A stretch of DNA of 64,000 bases, taken from Bimuria novae-zelandiae CBS 107.79 (taxonomy: Eukaryota; Ascomycota; Dothideomycetes; Pleosporales; Didymosphaeriaceae). The notes below the pieces were generated by a model. It ran no database searches, had not been told where the DNA came from, and saw only the letters and a list, made by a program, of their open reading frames with translations. Position 1 is the first letter of the stretch; the number at the start of each line of letters is the position of its first letter. Of the stretch, positions 31,233 through 42,950 are shown piece after piece. The translations under genes and the position numbers were made by a program. The DNA is taken from NCBI GenBank assembly GCA_010015655.1, contig ML976660.1, positions 1,166,054 to 1,230,053 of the forward strand, written 5' to 3'.

Positions 31233-32954
31233 TCAGCGCCGGTATACATCGCGTCCGCGGTACCGATTATCTCGGTGGTTCTCTACAAGTTCGTGCGGAC
31301 CATATCCGCTATAGCCAGAACGAGCTGTATGCCGAGGAAATGAACGCGGCGAGTGAGAGCGTTGGCTACGGTCATTTCCATCGCGACCAGGAGCTGGCAT
31401 GAACCTATCGTCGTAGAACTTGCGCGAGTCACGAGGTAGATATTCACGGCTAACGTGGGAATCATAGGCCCGGTGCTCATAGTCACCACGAGGACGGTGC
31501 TCTACCTCGCGATACGTGCGCTGGTCGCCGCGGGCATGCTCTTCGTTGTAAGGCCTTCGAGGCGATGCGGAACGGTCCCGACGACGATGACGGGAATCGG
31601 CGGGCGACCTCTTGCGGTCGAGATAGCCTTGGTGGTATCGATCGTCACTGCGTACATCGTTGTAGTGATGACGGTCGCGGCGACTGTCGTTCCGAGCATA
31701 TCGACGCTCGTCCGGCCTATTCGAGGCATTTCGATGCTCATCACAGTCCCTAGATCGGTCCGAACCCATGATTAGGGCATGTTGATTGTATGCCTCACGA
31801 GCGTACGCCTCACCCTGGTTCTTGGGGTCTTTCAGAGACCTGCCTCCGGTTCGTGCGTGATCACGGGGGCGGTCGTCCTGTTCTCTTGCGTCGTTCTGAT
31901 ATTTGGCATATGCTTGCTGTCTGTCATCATTTTGCGTGGATGAGGATGAGCGCTTGCGTTTACGGGGTGCTTCGTTACATCTATCGACATGGCCAGGTTT
32001 TCCGTAGCCAGAGGAATTGTGCATTGAGTCAACAGCGTCCGACGAGCGCAGACGGTGCCACTCAGCGCCTGACTGTGATCGAAGTAACGTGATCCGCTCA
32101 TCAGCTGGCTGCGATTTCAGGGCTTCGGCTGCCGCGCCCTTGATCAGTAGTTGTGGAGAGGCCTGTCGCTCCATCGCAGCCGGCGACATTATCTTCGCAT
32201 CAACCTCTGGCTTTGGCGAGAAACCTCTCCTGCGTTTGCCCATGGGTTCAAGGTTTGCATCGGATGCTCGAGGGCCCGGTCCATTCTTGTGATGGCGCTT
32301 GCGTGAGGGTTCGTCCCCGGTGTCATCTGCGGTGGCGCTGTGACGGATTCCAATGTCACCGTAGTGGATGGACTTCGAAATATCCTGTCGCTGCTCGTTT
32401 TGCGTAGCAGTCAGGTCCTTCCCGATAGTGGGTCCGCAATCAGTATTCGGTACCGAGGATTTCTTTCGCAAACTTTTGATCTTTGCCTGCCATTCTTGCG
32501 CAATGGCATAAGCTCGTGCGCTTGCTTCCAGGCGTGCTCGGGGAGGCGGAGACTTGCTCAAGTGAGTACCGCTGTCAGACGCCGATGCTTTGGTGTTACT
32601 GCCCGGCTGCGCGTTTTCACCAGCCTCATTGGCCGTCTTGGTCGTCGACGGCGGTGAGGGAAGATGGCCGGGGCTGTTGCTAGCTGCAGCTTTCAGCTGT
32701 TTGGAAGAGTTGGATTCTGTGCTGTGTTGCGGTTCGCTATGGCCGGCGGTCCTCGGTTTACATCGTGAAGGCGCACGATTGTCTCGAGTAGTGGAAAGAG
32801 CTAGAGCCGTCTCTTCTGTTTCCTCTGCATCATTGCGTCCGAAAGACGATGATGCGACATCTCTCGCTTTGGGAGAGGTGACCTGAGCGCCGAATACTCT
32901 GCGCTTTCCGAGAGGCTCAAGATTGGCCGCGGATACCTTGGGCCCGTAGCCCAT
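31233..32954 (-). CDS. Arg/Ser/Asp-rich disordered protein, hypothetical
   Basis: A 573-residue frame if started at the ATG at 32954. An in-frame ATG at 33104 would add 50 residues that look like untranslated leader. The start MGYGPKVSAANLEPLGKRR recurs at about residue 230 as ASDANLEPMGKRRRG, an internal duplication. The last 200 residues are extremely rich in Arg, Asp, His, Ser and Tyr (RDRHHYNDVRSDDRYHQG, RRRDRSASPRRP), like RS-type splicing or mRNA-processing proteins. No folded domain is visible. It is probably a nuclear RNA-associated protein by composition. Single exon, no damage. The 3' neighbour (minus strand) starts about 3 kb upstream. Confidence 0.7.
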   Translation of the reverse strand: MGYGPKVSAANLEPLGKRRVFGAQVTSPKARDVASSSFGRNDAEETEETALALSTTRDNRAPSRCKPRTAGHSEPQHSTESNSSKQLKAAASNSPGHLPSPPSTTKTANEAGENAQPGSNTKASASDSGTHLSKSPPPRARLEASARAYAIAQEWQAKIKSLRKKSSVPNTDCGPTIGKDLTATQNEQRQDISKSIHYGDIGIRHSATADDTGDEPSRKRHHKNGPGPRASDANLEPMGKRRRGFSPKPEVDAKIMSPAAMERQASPQLLIKGAAAEALKSQPADERITLLRSQSGAEWHRLRSSDAVDSMHNSSGYGKPGHVDRCNEAPRKRKRSSSSTQNDDRQQAYAKYQNDAREQDDRPRDHARTGGRSLKDPKNQGEAYAREAYNQHALIMGSDRSRDCDEHRNASNRPDERRYARNDSRRDRHHYNDVRSDDRYHQGYLDRKRSPADSRHRRRDRSASPRRPYNEEHARGDQRTYREVEHRPRGDYEHRAYDSHVSREYLPRDSRKFYDDRFMPAPGRDGNDRSQRSHSPRSFPRHTARSGYSGYGPHELVENHRDNRYRGRDVYRR

Positions 32955-33383
32955 GTTGTAAAATGGGAAGAGCTCCAAGGGGGGACGCTGGGCGAAGACG
33001 TGAGGTACAATGAGGAATATGCTCTGCGATCCGCGGATGGAAATTGAGAGCGGGGTATGTGGATAGAAGAAGGATGCGGAGTGAGTGAAGATGAGTTGGC
33101 GCACGGAGGTTGCGTTTGTTATGACGCGCTGTTGGGCAATGAAGCAGGCGCGACCCTACCTACACGCATCGCCGGTGAGCATCACACTTTCTTGCATTGT
33201 TTCTGGAAAGAGAATCCAAACAACTATGTATCCCATAATCGGGGTTAACTCAGAAAACTATAGATTAAAAAATCGTGGTATCATCCATTCCCAAACCCGA
33301 TTAGCGGCGTCTGGAATCCCGATAACAATGACCAGAACAAGTCAATCTGTCGTCTGCCCTGTGAAGGTGGACATGTCGGATGT
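32955..33383. other. Intergenic region between two minus-strand genes
   Basis: Upstream flank of the Arg-rich protein gene and 3' flank of the next gene. Apart from the in-frame 50-codon extension discussed there, I see nothing. Confidence 0.5.
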
Positions 33384-36040
33384 TTAGACTTTGACGAAGC
33401 GCTTCACCTGGCCCAGAGGAACCGCCTGTCTTCCCTCGGTGGTCTCGGTGCTGCTGCGTCGTCGGCGGGTTGTCTTCTTGGGCTTCACAACACGCCTGGG
33501 ACTGTCCGGCACGATCCAGTCATCGTCTTCTTCGGTGAGGTAGAGCCACTTGTCCTCTCGTGCGACCTCTACTTCTAATGAAGATTCCGCAGTTTCCCCT
33601 TGGTCGCCATCGGCATCACTCATAGTGATGTCCTCCTTGTCCTTCTCGACATTGCGACGCTTCGGAGCAGTACGGCGAGCTGAGGAGGTAGGTTTTGTCT
33701 TTGTCACGCGGCCGGATCGAACGCCGGATGAGCCCTTGTCGGTAGCAGCCTTTTCCTTGGATTCACGGGACTTCTTGGCCATTGCTACGGGCTTCTTCTT
33801 CTTCGCCGCTTCTTGGGTCCCACGCTGCAGGACGGCATTGAACAGGGCGTCAGGATCAGAGGCATCTACTCTGTTGAAGACTTGGGTGGAAGCAGCAGTT
33901 TTTGTTTCAGCCTCAGGTGTCTTATTAGTCGGTGTCTGGACCGTTGATCGGCTAGAAGTCGACGTATTTGAAGTCGCTGTCTCGCCTGGAGCTGAGACGT
34001 TGGGTGACGCGGCTGGCCCTGCTGGGGAGGGGGTCACCTGCTCGGGTGTTGACCGGTTTGTGGATCCGACGTTCACCAGCGCGGAGGCCTGCTGAATCGG
34101 GGCAGCTGGAGGAGCTGTTCGGAGTCGCTTGGCCACCTGGTTCTGTTCATCGTCTCCACGCGGACGCTTAGCCCCATGCATCTGCTCGGTGGCAGTATTA
34201 TTAGATCCGCTAATAGGTGCGATATTCTCGCGGCGGCTACGCAAGTACGGCGGGAGAATCTCCCTACCGGCCCGGTCTGCTGTAGCGGTCTTCCGGGTAC
34301 GGTACTCAGCGATCGTCTTAGCTACCTGGTCAATGGAATGATCGTTGTGGATCAAAGGGATACTCTCGGCGTTCGCGATGTCTTTAAGCATCGTCAAAGC
34401 CGCTGGTCGCATATCGGCGAACGTGTCTTCGAGGTTGGCGCGCGCGATCTTTGCAGCCTTCTTACCTACGTTATCTTCCAGGCGCAAGGCTTCTTTGATG
34501 ACGAGCTCTATCTGGAGGTCACCAAAGTTGCAGTAGTCTACATCGCCCGATTTGATGGAGTCGTGGATAAAGGATTCAACTTCATGCGGTTTCCAGAGCT
34601 TGCTAAGGAGGTGAGCTTCTAGGTTTAGGAGCTGCTCGAGCCACTCTTTGTCATTGTAATAGAGCGCATCTACCATATCGTCCAAGTCGTTTGTCGACGG
34701 GATCGGAAGGCCACGGAGTGTGAACTCGTCTCTGAGTTCTCGCTCGGGAGGATGAAGGTGTTCATTATAGAGAGCCTTGTAGGTGCTCGAGTAACGCATG
34801 TGAACCGGTTGGTATCGCGGGTGATACGGCTCATAGTCATGGGCTGGCTGTTCGCGACGGTTGACTTCTGGTCCGTCGCGGGGTGAACCCCGGCTGGATT
34901 CCGGGTGGCGATAAGAGCCGTTACGGTAATCGACGGGCTCAGGGCGGCGAGAGGTATCATAGCGACGCTTGACGGGCTCAGCGCGGGGAGGGGGATCATC
35001 GCTAGCCTTTACGGGCTCGGAGCGGCGAGAGGCTTCACGACGGTGCTCGACCTGCTCAGGGCGCGGAGGAACATCGATGCCAATCATTATTTTAGGTGGT
35101 GCAGATCGCCGAACATACTCTTTCTGGCTAATCAAGCCCATGTCGCGCGCCATATCCCGGAAACACTGAGGCGGATCCAGGTCGCTCGGCTCATCAGAGG
35201 GCTAGAAAATGTCAGTTGACCAAAAACCTCCATCAGAAGAACATTGAACTTACCGCAAACTGAGACGGTTTGGGTGTAACCACAGCATTCTTTAGGAGAG
35301 ACGGCAGTGCACCACCGCCCCAAGACGACCGGGGCAAAAGCTTATGACCATGTGAGACGGGAAGGCTTCCGTCGATGGTGTGATACACGCGGAACGAAGA
35401 CACGTTGCGGTCTTTGTCTTGGATATACACGGTCGTCTGGGTATTTTCAGATATACGATAGTGATGGATTGACGTGGTACTTACAGGTGACTGCGCAAGC
35501 TGACCTGAATTGATGCCGTGGAAACCCTCAGGTTTCCAGCCACCAGAGTTGGCATGGTTGACGGGGTTCTTCCGATCGGTTGCATGAGTTGTGTTGGTCG
35601 GTGTGAAGCCATTCGCTGACTTAGTGGTCGAAGGAAGAGCAGCAGCCGGAATGATCGCAGCGCTGTCCGCGGGCGGAGCGCTAGCAGAAGCAGGTGCGGC
35701 TTGGGATGCCTGCTTCGGAGCAACGGCCGTGTGGACCGATTCAACCGCTGGGCGTGCCGACTCCCAGATCGCAGAAGGAATGGCAGCCTTGATGTTCGCG
35801 GCGATACCATTAAGGGGTTCACCCGCAGGTGAATCACCGAAAGAAGAAGCATCCACTAGGGGAGAGGCGGCGTCCACCTTTGGGACATAAGAGCCGGTGG
35901 TAGGCCTTGAAGCAGGCTTGCGCTTTGCCTGTAGATCTGTCAGATAGAGCCGCTTAACGCGATGGTTGGTGAATGCTTACCATGAACGCCTTGTATTCAG
36001 CGCTACCGAACTTCAGCGATGCCTTACCCGGTGGAGGCAT
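33384..36040 (-). CDS. Conserved-looking nuclear protein, function unknown
   Basis: Four exons (36040-35981, 35928-35485, 35436-35254, 35201-33384), all joined in phase 0 through 48-52-bp introns with GTAAGY donors, give 834 residues. The start MPPPGKASLKFGSAEYKAFM is a short folded-looking motif. An Ala/Pro/Ser-rich linker follows, then a likely globular segment (TTVYIQDKDRNVSSFRVYHTID), an acidic PSDEPSDLDPPQCFRDMARDMGL stretch, and a long Arg/Pro/Glu-rich charged region. A helical domain (about residues 360-470, EAHLLSKLWKPHEVESFIHD ... KIARANLEDTF) precedes a Lys/Ser-rich disordered tail with several nuclear localisation-like patches. I do not recognise the family; composition suggests a chromatin or RNA factor. 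The clean splicing makes the gene model strong although the function is unknown. Confidence 0.82.
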
Positions 36041-36777
36041 GATGTTGGCAGTCGCAGAAGCTTGCAGGTGGCTATGAGTCTTTGGGGTGAATACTCAAGA
36101 TTGGCGGGAGGTGTGACGCAAAAGGTCGAGGCCAGTTGCGCGGGTGTGGATGAAAGGAACAAGAAGATGCTGAGTCGAGGTGCTAATCAAGCAAGGAGAT
36201 GGGTAAGGAAAGCTGGATGGTTGGAAGCTCTCAGGTGGGTGTTTGAGTGCTCGAGCCAGAGGTGTGGGGAGAAGAGAGGCGTAGCTGTGCTGGGAGTTTA
36301 TATCGACAGGCGCGGGGCCGCGCAGCTAGCTCGCGGCGGTGACCGCGAGTTCGGGCCTCGAGGCAAGTGTCACGTATCGTGATATGAGGGGTGCGGTTGA
36401 AAGTAGGCGAACGTGCATCTCGCTGTGGCAGCTGCCGCTCGGGCGAAGGTTGATCTGCGGAGATGATACCACTGCGTGGGTTGACTCAACCACACGTGCA
36501 ACAAGAGAAGGAGTTGCGGATGGGGATCCAGATGCTATGTGTTGATACACATGCACATTCTTCTACTCCATGTAACGCGTACACCAACCAAACCATTCGT
36601 ATGTGTTTGAGGCGATAGTGTACAAGGCTCGAGCATCACAACAGTAAGCTTCTCACACCATGTAGCAAGATGGGAGATATTAAACGCAAATTAATTATCA
36701 TGACTATATAAAGCGATCAAGAAAGGGGAACTCCAAAAAGTGGTGCAGGAAAACGCGTTTGGCCTTAAGAAAGACGG
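36041..36777. other. Intergenic region
   Basis: Promoter side of the 834-residue protein gene and 3' flank of the small acidic protein gene. Nothing else seen. Confidence 0.5.
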
Positions 36778-37446
36778 CTAGTATGCGAATATCTGATACC
36801 GTCCAAGCTCCGGCTTCCAAACCTTGACGAAGAATCCGAACTCCTCCTCTTCATCAGCCTCTGATTCCTTATCCTCCTCCATCGGCTCATCGTCCTCGCT
36901 CTGTGAAGGCGAATCATCGCCGTCGCTGTTGTAGCTGCTAGAATCGTAGCCGCTGTCCGCCACGCTGCTGGGTGGTTCCTGCTTGGTCGGATACCCAGCG
37001 GCATTTTGGAGCCGCTCCGAAAAGTGTTCTTCGTTTTGCTCGCGGAGGTAAAATCGGAGCTTGAGATCGAGGGCGAAATCGCCCATGTGGGCGAGCTCCT
37101 CGCGGGTGGTGAAGTTAAGAGCAAAAATTTCGTGCTCTTTTTGAGAGCGAGTCATATCGCCGACGTGATATGATCGCGAGAGGAGGTGACCTTGGCGGAA
37201 GTAAAGTGTCTCTGCGAGCTTGTGCTCGACAGAGGAGGAGGTCGTGTCGTTGAGGATGGCAGACACGACGGTTTCGAAAAGGGATTCTTGGCCCTGGTAT
37301 AGGGAGGAGCTAAGGGCGAGGAGCTCGTCGAAGGACTTTGCCTTCAGTGCGGCCAGCTTGCTGCAGTCTTGAGCGGTTGGTGGGGAAGTGTCGAGAGCCG
37401 GCTTGTAGGCGGCGAGAGGGTGTTTGAAGGCAATGATGTTAGACAT
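36778..37446 (-). CDS. Small acidic-tailed hypothetical protein
   Basis: 222 residues from the ATG at 37446. The in-frame upstream ATG at 37626 would add a Thr-repeat-containing leader that looks untranslated. The first ~150 residues are mixed helical (KSFDELLALSSSLYQGQESL, LYFRQGHLLSRSYHVGD). A Ser/Asp/Glu-rich stretch follows (SGYDSSSYNSDGDDSPSQSE, then EEDKESEADEEEE), and the end is aromatic (FFVKVWKPELGRYQIF). A TATATA lies about 155 bp upstream on the coding strand (37604-37609). I recognise no family. Single exon, no damage. Confidence 0.7.
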   Translation of the reverse strand: MSNIIAFKHPLAAYKPALDTSPPTAQDCSKLAALKAKSFDELLALSSSLYQGQESLFETVVSAILNDTTSSSVEHKLAETLYFRQGHLLSRSYHVGDMTRSQKEHEIFALNFTTREELAHMGDFALDLKLRFYLREQNEEHFSERLQNAAGYPTKQEPPSSVADSGYDSSSYNSDGDDSPSQSEDDEPMEEDKESEADEEEEFGFFVKVWKPELGRYQIFAY

Positions 37447-38657
37447 TTTGGTGACCTTGAAGCTGGTATTAGAAGTTGTGTTTGTTGTAGTGGTGGTATT
37501 GGGAGTGGAAAAGCTGGGAAGGCGGCTTGGAAAGTGGTGCTTGAGCGTCGGATTGCGGTGAAGATGGGATGGAGAGATTCCTTCGCAGGCGAAATGAGAG
37601 CGGTATATAAAGAGAGCAGCGCACAATAGTTTGGATAGAAACCGTTGGGATCAGGCAAGAATACAATTATGTGAATCATAGTAACCGTTGGGATCAGAAC
37701 AGTCACTCCTCTTCCTGCCTACAGCTCCACACATGGGACCAGAAGACCCCTCTTCACCCCCAACTTTCTAGGCAAGAATTCCGCACAAATGTTCTGATAG
37801 GCTGCGTTACCCCAAGATGGACGGTACGAAGTTGGCTGGACCCAAACTTCTCGAGTTGAGGCTGCGATAGCCGTTCTGTCATATGCTATGGAACGGATAG
37901 CCGTTTCCAACGGTCGAGGCACCAGGCAGCGAATGGAACAGTACCGTCCCGCTGTCGAGGAAAAACAGAGATTGACATGGAACGCGCCTATGCAATACGA
38001 AGATGCAACCAAAAAAAGCCATAGACCCTGTTGTCGCGCTCACGCACTTTTATTCAAGTATCTCCAATCACTATGTCATGAAATGTTACTCGCTCCTACC
38101 TGAACACAGCGGGCAGCATGTTACAACTGAAAATGAAAGATATATAAGCAAGGTAGATGACCCGGGATTCCATAGTTGCAATAAAGTAGTTTTACCGTTT
38201 CTTGTGTACCAAGAAATATATCCGGCGTAAGGGTCTCAAGGGCTGCATACCATTCCAGGGTCCACGCTACTCAGGGTTTCGGCCGGTGGTGCGTGGCCCC
38301 GTTACCACGGTGGAGTCGAATACAGTTTTGTGTGTACCAAGAATTGCATGTGGATCTAGCCCACGTTTGGGGGTGGCGTCGGTATCGGAGAAACCACGCG
38401 CCGATGTCCCAGGCGTTTGGTTGGTCCAACGCCTACTTTCCAGACACGCAGCAATCACGACAACCTACAGCACGCGACATTACACATCCAAGTACCTGCT
38501 GCTGTCAGTCACGTCGCGGCGATTACTCGTGGAATACCGCGCTTCAGGCATACGTTAATCCTTCCGTATCCCGCCCACGAATCACTCCAACGCTGTGAGG
38601 CGGCGCACCAAACCGAGCGGCGACAAAGACGAGGAATATAAATAGCAAGGGGACAAG
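37447..38657. other. Divergent intergenic region
   Basis: About 1.2 kb between divergent gene starts. It contains two short similar words, GTGTACCAAGAA, at about 38202 and 38332. No gene is supported. A TATAAAT lies at 38637-38643, only 15 bp before the Arl1 ATG. Confidence 0.5.
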
Positions 38658-39413
38658 ATGGGCGGATACATTTCCAAGTTTAGCGCTCTCATATGGTCAA
38701 AGAAGGAGATCAGGATATTGATTCTGGGGCTGGTACGCGCTCCAACACCTCAATGAGGGGCGTAGGCGCTGATGACAAGTGCGAACAGGACAATGCGGGA
38801 AAGACGACGCTACTGTATAGATTGAAGGTGGGAGAAAATGTGTGGGAAGGCGCGGTTGTAGGTGCTGACCAGGGTGCAGATCGGCGAGGTTGTTACCACC
38901 ATACCTACAATAGGCTTCAACGTGGAGTCCGTCACATACAAGAACCTCAACTTCAATGTCTGGGTACGCTTTGGCATAGTAGCTACACATTAGGGACATT
39001 ATGCTGATTCGTCCCAGGATCTCGGAGGCCAAACCTCGATCCGACCGTACTGGCGGTGCTACTATGCGAACACGGCCGCCGTCATCTTCGTCATAGACTC
39101 GACCGATATCGACCGTCTCTCCACCGCCTCCGAAGAGCTGTCCGCGATGCTGAACGAAGAAGAGCTGCGGGACGCAGCGCTGCTGGTGTTTGCGAACAAG
39201 CAAGATCAGCCAGGGGCAAAAGGCGCCGGCGAGATCAGTGAGGCGCTGCGGTTAGGAGAGCTGAAAGACCGGAACTGGAGTATAGTCGCATGCTCGGCTG
39301 TCGATGGGCGGGGTGTAGACGAGGGAATGGATTGGCTCGTGGTGAGTACATCTTCCGATCTGCAGGGCGGATGAGGCTAACAAGGCCAGCAAACGGTGAA
39401 CTCGGAGAATTAG
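38658..39413 (+). CDS. arl1: ADP-ribosylation factor-like GTPase Arl1
   Basis: Five exons (38658-38732, 38789-38827, 38880-38963, 39018-39341, 39390-39413), every junction in phase 0, give exactly 181 residues, the normal Arl1 length. Visible are the myristoylation start MGGYISKF, the P-loop GLDNAGKTT (residues 24-32), switch I ([13 protein letters not shown]), switch II ([13 protein letters not shown]), NKQD for guanine specificity and [11 protein letters not shown]. Arl1 is an N-myristoylated GTPase of the trans-Golgi that recruits golgins and controls vesicle traffic. Arl1 rather than Arf1 is favoured by the [12 protein letters not shown] switch II and by [10 protein letters not shown]. 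The mini-exon of 39 bp coding DNAGKTT is a good check on the model. Intact. Confidence 0.95.
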
Positions 39414-40647
39414 GCGGCACGGAAACACGACGGAATATGACTCACATATGAGGGACAGGGATAGGAACGCGCCTTGGGTGGCGTTGCTTTGGCACACCCG
39501 TTATACCAGCATGGTGGAGTTTGGGCGTTCGCATCATCAGCAGACCGGCAGCGTTTGGTAAATGGCAAGAACAATGCAAGTGCTTCTATTTCTCTCACTT
39601 CCGTCCGCATGGTGGGGCGTGGGTCGGGTATCATTTTCATGCAGCGCGTGCTATTAACCACAGATGTACTACCTGCGAGACAAATAGGTGATGGTTACAT
39701 GGCTGAATTAGGCAAGAGGATGTTCTGGAAGAACTTTTACAGTCAGTTTACAGTTAATCATTCCGAGAGCTTTGGAATTTGTCCACATGCGGGTCGCCAT
39801 TTACATGGGGAAAGAGAGGGCGTCTACTACCGACGTCGGGCGATACATTTGACGGACAAGCAACAAAGCCGGGTGGGGCGTCGTCCTGGGGAACACTGGT
39901 GCGGTGGGCTGAGAAAGAGCGATTTTGACAAGAGGCTCGCAATCACATTTCGCTGGCAACAGGATGGAACAGCGAAGGCGAAAGCTGTGAGGTAAAAGGG
40001 GATCAGAAGTGCTCAAAGTACCCTCTGTCACCGAAGACGTGCGAATTATTGGAATAGCACTGACCCGTATCCGTTCCATCGACGCAGTACATCTGGTGAC
40101 AAATATAGGGCGGCGTGTCCTCTCCTGGCAGCCGTAGTACGACTTCCAAGGGGCTGTCAGAGGCGCTCTCAGATGCGTGACTGGAAGTACTTCCTGGCCT
40201 CAAAAGAGCGTGACTACTGTTAGAACTCTACGCCGACCATACTGGTTATTTCATTCCAAGCAAAGGACCTTATGCATCTGAGGGCCAGCTGACCGCCATG
40301 CGAAAGTTGTTTGCTCGGAGCCCTAGCAACGGCTTCCAGACCAGCAACGGGCTTCAAAATTCGCCACGTCCTCTGCACGCACTGGCCTCGTTGTTTGCAA
40401 ACGCTCGCGATATCGTCTCACCCGACCCGAGGTCTTAGCGCCGTTTCCCAGGCGCGTTGTTTACGGACGCAACCTGGTCTCTGCACTGCAGCAATACACC
40501 AATTTTTGTTCGATCCGTCTGGATCTCTTCTTGACCTCCCCACAATTCTTTGGCCTTCTGATCCTGAGGCGCCTGGCTGGCAACGTGCGACGCACCACAT
40601 TGCCTTTACAGAGGCTCCTGTCCATTCGCACCACGGGAAAAACCACC
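39414..40647. other. Intergenic region
   Basis: About 1.2 kb after Arl1. A 173-codon plus-strand frame at 39474-39995 lacks family similarity, has an unconvincing composition and uses no good ATG. A 46-codon frame starts with ATG at 40299 (MRKLFARSPSNGF), which I would not call. Confidence 0.45.
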
Positions 40648-40941
40648 ATGGCTTCCAATCCAAACGACATACACGCGACCCTTCACCGCCTTGGAACGCA
40701 GGCTCTCTCTACCGATGATACCACGCGACAACTAGCTTTGAACCGGCTTGCTGACATTCGCCGGCTTTTAGAGCTCCCGGTCCTAGACGCCGGGAGCCCT
40801 GCCGACGATGCCCGCCAGCGAACGTTTCCGTCAGGTCTCGCTCGCAACCTTCAGTTGATGAGCAACCTCGCGTTTTCTGAGGCGCAACATGGTCCAGCGC
40901 AGACGGGTTCTCAAGGTGATGGAAGCATGCACAGGATGTAG
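40648..40941 (+). CDS. Short hypothetical protein
   Basis: 97 residues from an ATG in good context (ACCACCATGG). The sequence is mostly helical (IHATLHRLGTQALS, RQLALNRLADIRRLLEL) with a polar tail. No known domain. It may be a short gene, or the first exon of a longer one running towards 41.4 kb, since RGG-like coding potential appears at 41.17-41.37 kb. It sits just left of the first member of the repeated gene family. Confidence 0.45.
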   Translation: MASNPNDIHATLHRLGTQALSTDDTTRQLALNRLADIRRLLELPVLDAGSPADDARQRTFPSGLARNLQLMSNLAFSEAQHGPAQTGSQGDGSMHRM

Positions 40942-41434
40942 GCGGGCAGGCAGGCATATGAAGACAACAAGCTGTATTGCTGTCTGCAGAAAAGAGTGTG
41001 TGGAGTGAGGAGTCTGCTGAGAGGAGAGAGAGCACGGGCGAGAGCTTTTGTTGAGTCCCTAGTCCGTGCACATGAGTAGTACCTTCCATATATACCACCT
41101 CTGACGTCAGTCACGTGGCTACACAGGAGGACGCTCTCACAGCCCGATGGTCTTGGAGTAGCCGGGGCAAGTGTGCCGGCTCAGACCCCACCGTCCGTGG
41201 AGCGCGGAGGGCGTGGACGGGAGCTGCGCGCGAAAGGACAGGCGCCACCACAGTTCGTGGGCCGCGGCGGTCCTTCGACGAACGTGCCTTCGATGCCGAC
41301 GCAATCAATGGGTCGTGGAAGTCACGGAAAGGGACCGCGTTCAACGTATCTCAATGCGGAGAATCAGTCAGTCGGTACGTCATCAGCCTTTCAAAAAGCC
41401 TCATCTTCTGATCCTGCTCTAACCGTGATTGCAG
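40942..41434. other. Flank with a probable 5' exon and intron of the next gene
   Basis: At 41375 a GTACGT donor, a CTAAC branch point near 41420 and an AG at 41433-41434 form a convincing intron ending directly before the ATG at 41435. The preceding 200 bp have a Gly/Arg-rich open frame, but joining it in phase gives an immediate stop. It is therefore probably 5' untranslated or decayed. Confidence 0.5.
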
Positions 41435-42950
41435 ATGCCACATGAACCTTCCCGTTCTCAGTCTCGGGGCAGATTCAAGCAAAGGAACCCACCCTTCACT
41501 TCAGAAGAGCTGGACCAATATTTGGAATCTGGTTGGACCGGTAAAGATTGGTCGTTCCTCTATATGCGCAGCAAGGTCAGGGTGACAGATATCTTCGTTC
41601 GCCTAGGCCTCGTCGCGCCAGACACGGTAATGAAGCGCAACAGGGGCGAATACCGTTTTGACAACCAGGATGTGGCCGCCCTTGCCAAGAAGATCCAGGA
41701 GCTTTACGAGGACACCTTGGAGAAATTGTGCACTGGTGACGGCAGACAAGCATGCGATCCCAAGGACATTGACCAGGATACCTTTGTCGCTGCCGCGTCT
41801 AATCCTCAACACATAGACTTCGACGGCGTCGGTGAAGATGTCTGGAAGAGCGACGCTACGGAGCGTTAGGGCTGCAAGTACAACATGAGATTGTGGGAGA
41901 ACGCGGACGATTGTCGAAAGATCGAGGCCCTTCTGCATATGTGGGTCTTTGCCAAGGTCTCGAACAACTTGCGCAATGCCCGCTATCCGCCCAGGACCAG
42001 TGCGAGCAGGAGTAGGAAGAATGCGGTCATGGAATCGGTCGCGGAGGCAGGTCAGTACTCGGCTCACATTGTAACTTCGAAATGCGACTAATATGGTTTT
42101 GCAGATGAACAGATGCTAGACGCCGCGGATGCGGAAGCAGATTCTTTTGGAGCTTCAGAGAACAACGCTAGAGCAGTTGACCATGAGAGCATTGAACATC
42201 ACAACGCCAACGCTCGTGCAGGGACTGTGATTGACGCTCGGTAAGTCTTCGCACACATCCCTTTCTACAACAACTCGGATTGTCGTCTTCCCGCCGAAAA
42301 GTTTTCTCCCGGGTATCGTTAGCTTACTGTGATACCAGGTCAAAGAAAACGATTGTCGAGCATCACCCGACCCTCCTCCCCGCACAACCCGCCGAAGACG
42401 TGAACGACGATGATTGGGATACGATGTCAGAAGGCGAGGTCACTTCTTCGGCCATGAACGATGAACGCCCCAATATCAAGCCATACGAAGAGTTTGCGCG
42501 TACCGCTCTAGAATCCCCGCCAGGCCTCTCTTTCGGAGCTCCCTCGAAGAAGCGCGCGGACGCACCTCACAACGGGGGCCGTAGTAGGCACACCACAGCG
42601 GAGTCTGCCTCAGACGACGTGTAAGTAAGCCCATATGCACTTTCTGTTCATTCCCTGCCCAGGTGCCCCTCATGTTTTTCTCATGTTTGGAGTACTATTC
42701 CCGATGTCATTACTGCACTGTTACCCCTGTGGCGGAAGTCTACGAGTACTTTTTGTTCATGAATGACTCATATGCCAAATTCTCATCCGCTGCTCACGGT
42801 TCTCCTTACTGGCACTCGTTCGTGGCGAATGGGACTGAGTACCCGGATATGGCTTCGTGGATGGCTACGAAGGGCGACGCTCCGTCTGGCGGCAACGACA
42901 AGATGGATACCACTGAGAAGGACGATGTTGAGGATGCGATGAAGGACTGA
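41435..42950 (+). pseudogene. LGL-IWG family member 1, interrupted by TAG
   Basis: Segments 41435-42050, 42105-42240, 42339-42618 and 42663-42950 join in phase (440 codons); the last junction uses a poor GTGTAA donor and is uncertain. The N-terminal domain aligns with member 2: LDQYLESGWTGKDWSFLY against LDTYLSGAWTDFHWSALY, then VRLGLV against GRLGLV, and after the fold EALLHMWVFAKVSNNL against LHMLLHMWLFKKIANV. A TAG at 41867-41869 falls at the Pro of RPGC in member 2 (here R-stop-GCKYN). The rest is disordered and acidic (DVNDDDWDTMSEGEV; DKMDTTEKDDVEDAMKD). No known function. Either a nonsense-inactivated copy or, less likely, a read-through codon. Confidence 0.65.

Noticed and set aside
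38637..38643. TATAAAT considered as the Arl1 TATA box
   Set aside because: It ends 15 bp before the start codon, too close to direct initiation upstream of that ATG.
39474..39995. 173-codon plus-strand frame after Arl1
   Set aside because: Composition is not protein-like, the start context is poor, and no domain or splice extension was found.
41173..41374. Gly/Arg-rich (RGG-like) frame considered as the first coding exon of family member 1
   Set aside because: Joining it through the good GTACGT...CTAAC...GCAG intron gives a stop within three codons; the other phases give poor sequence.
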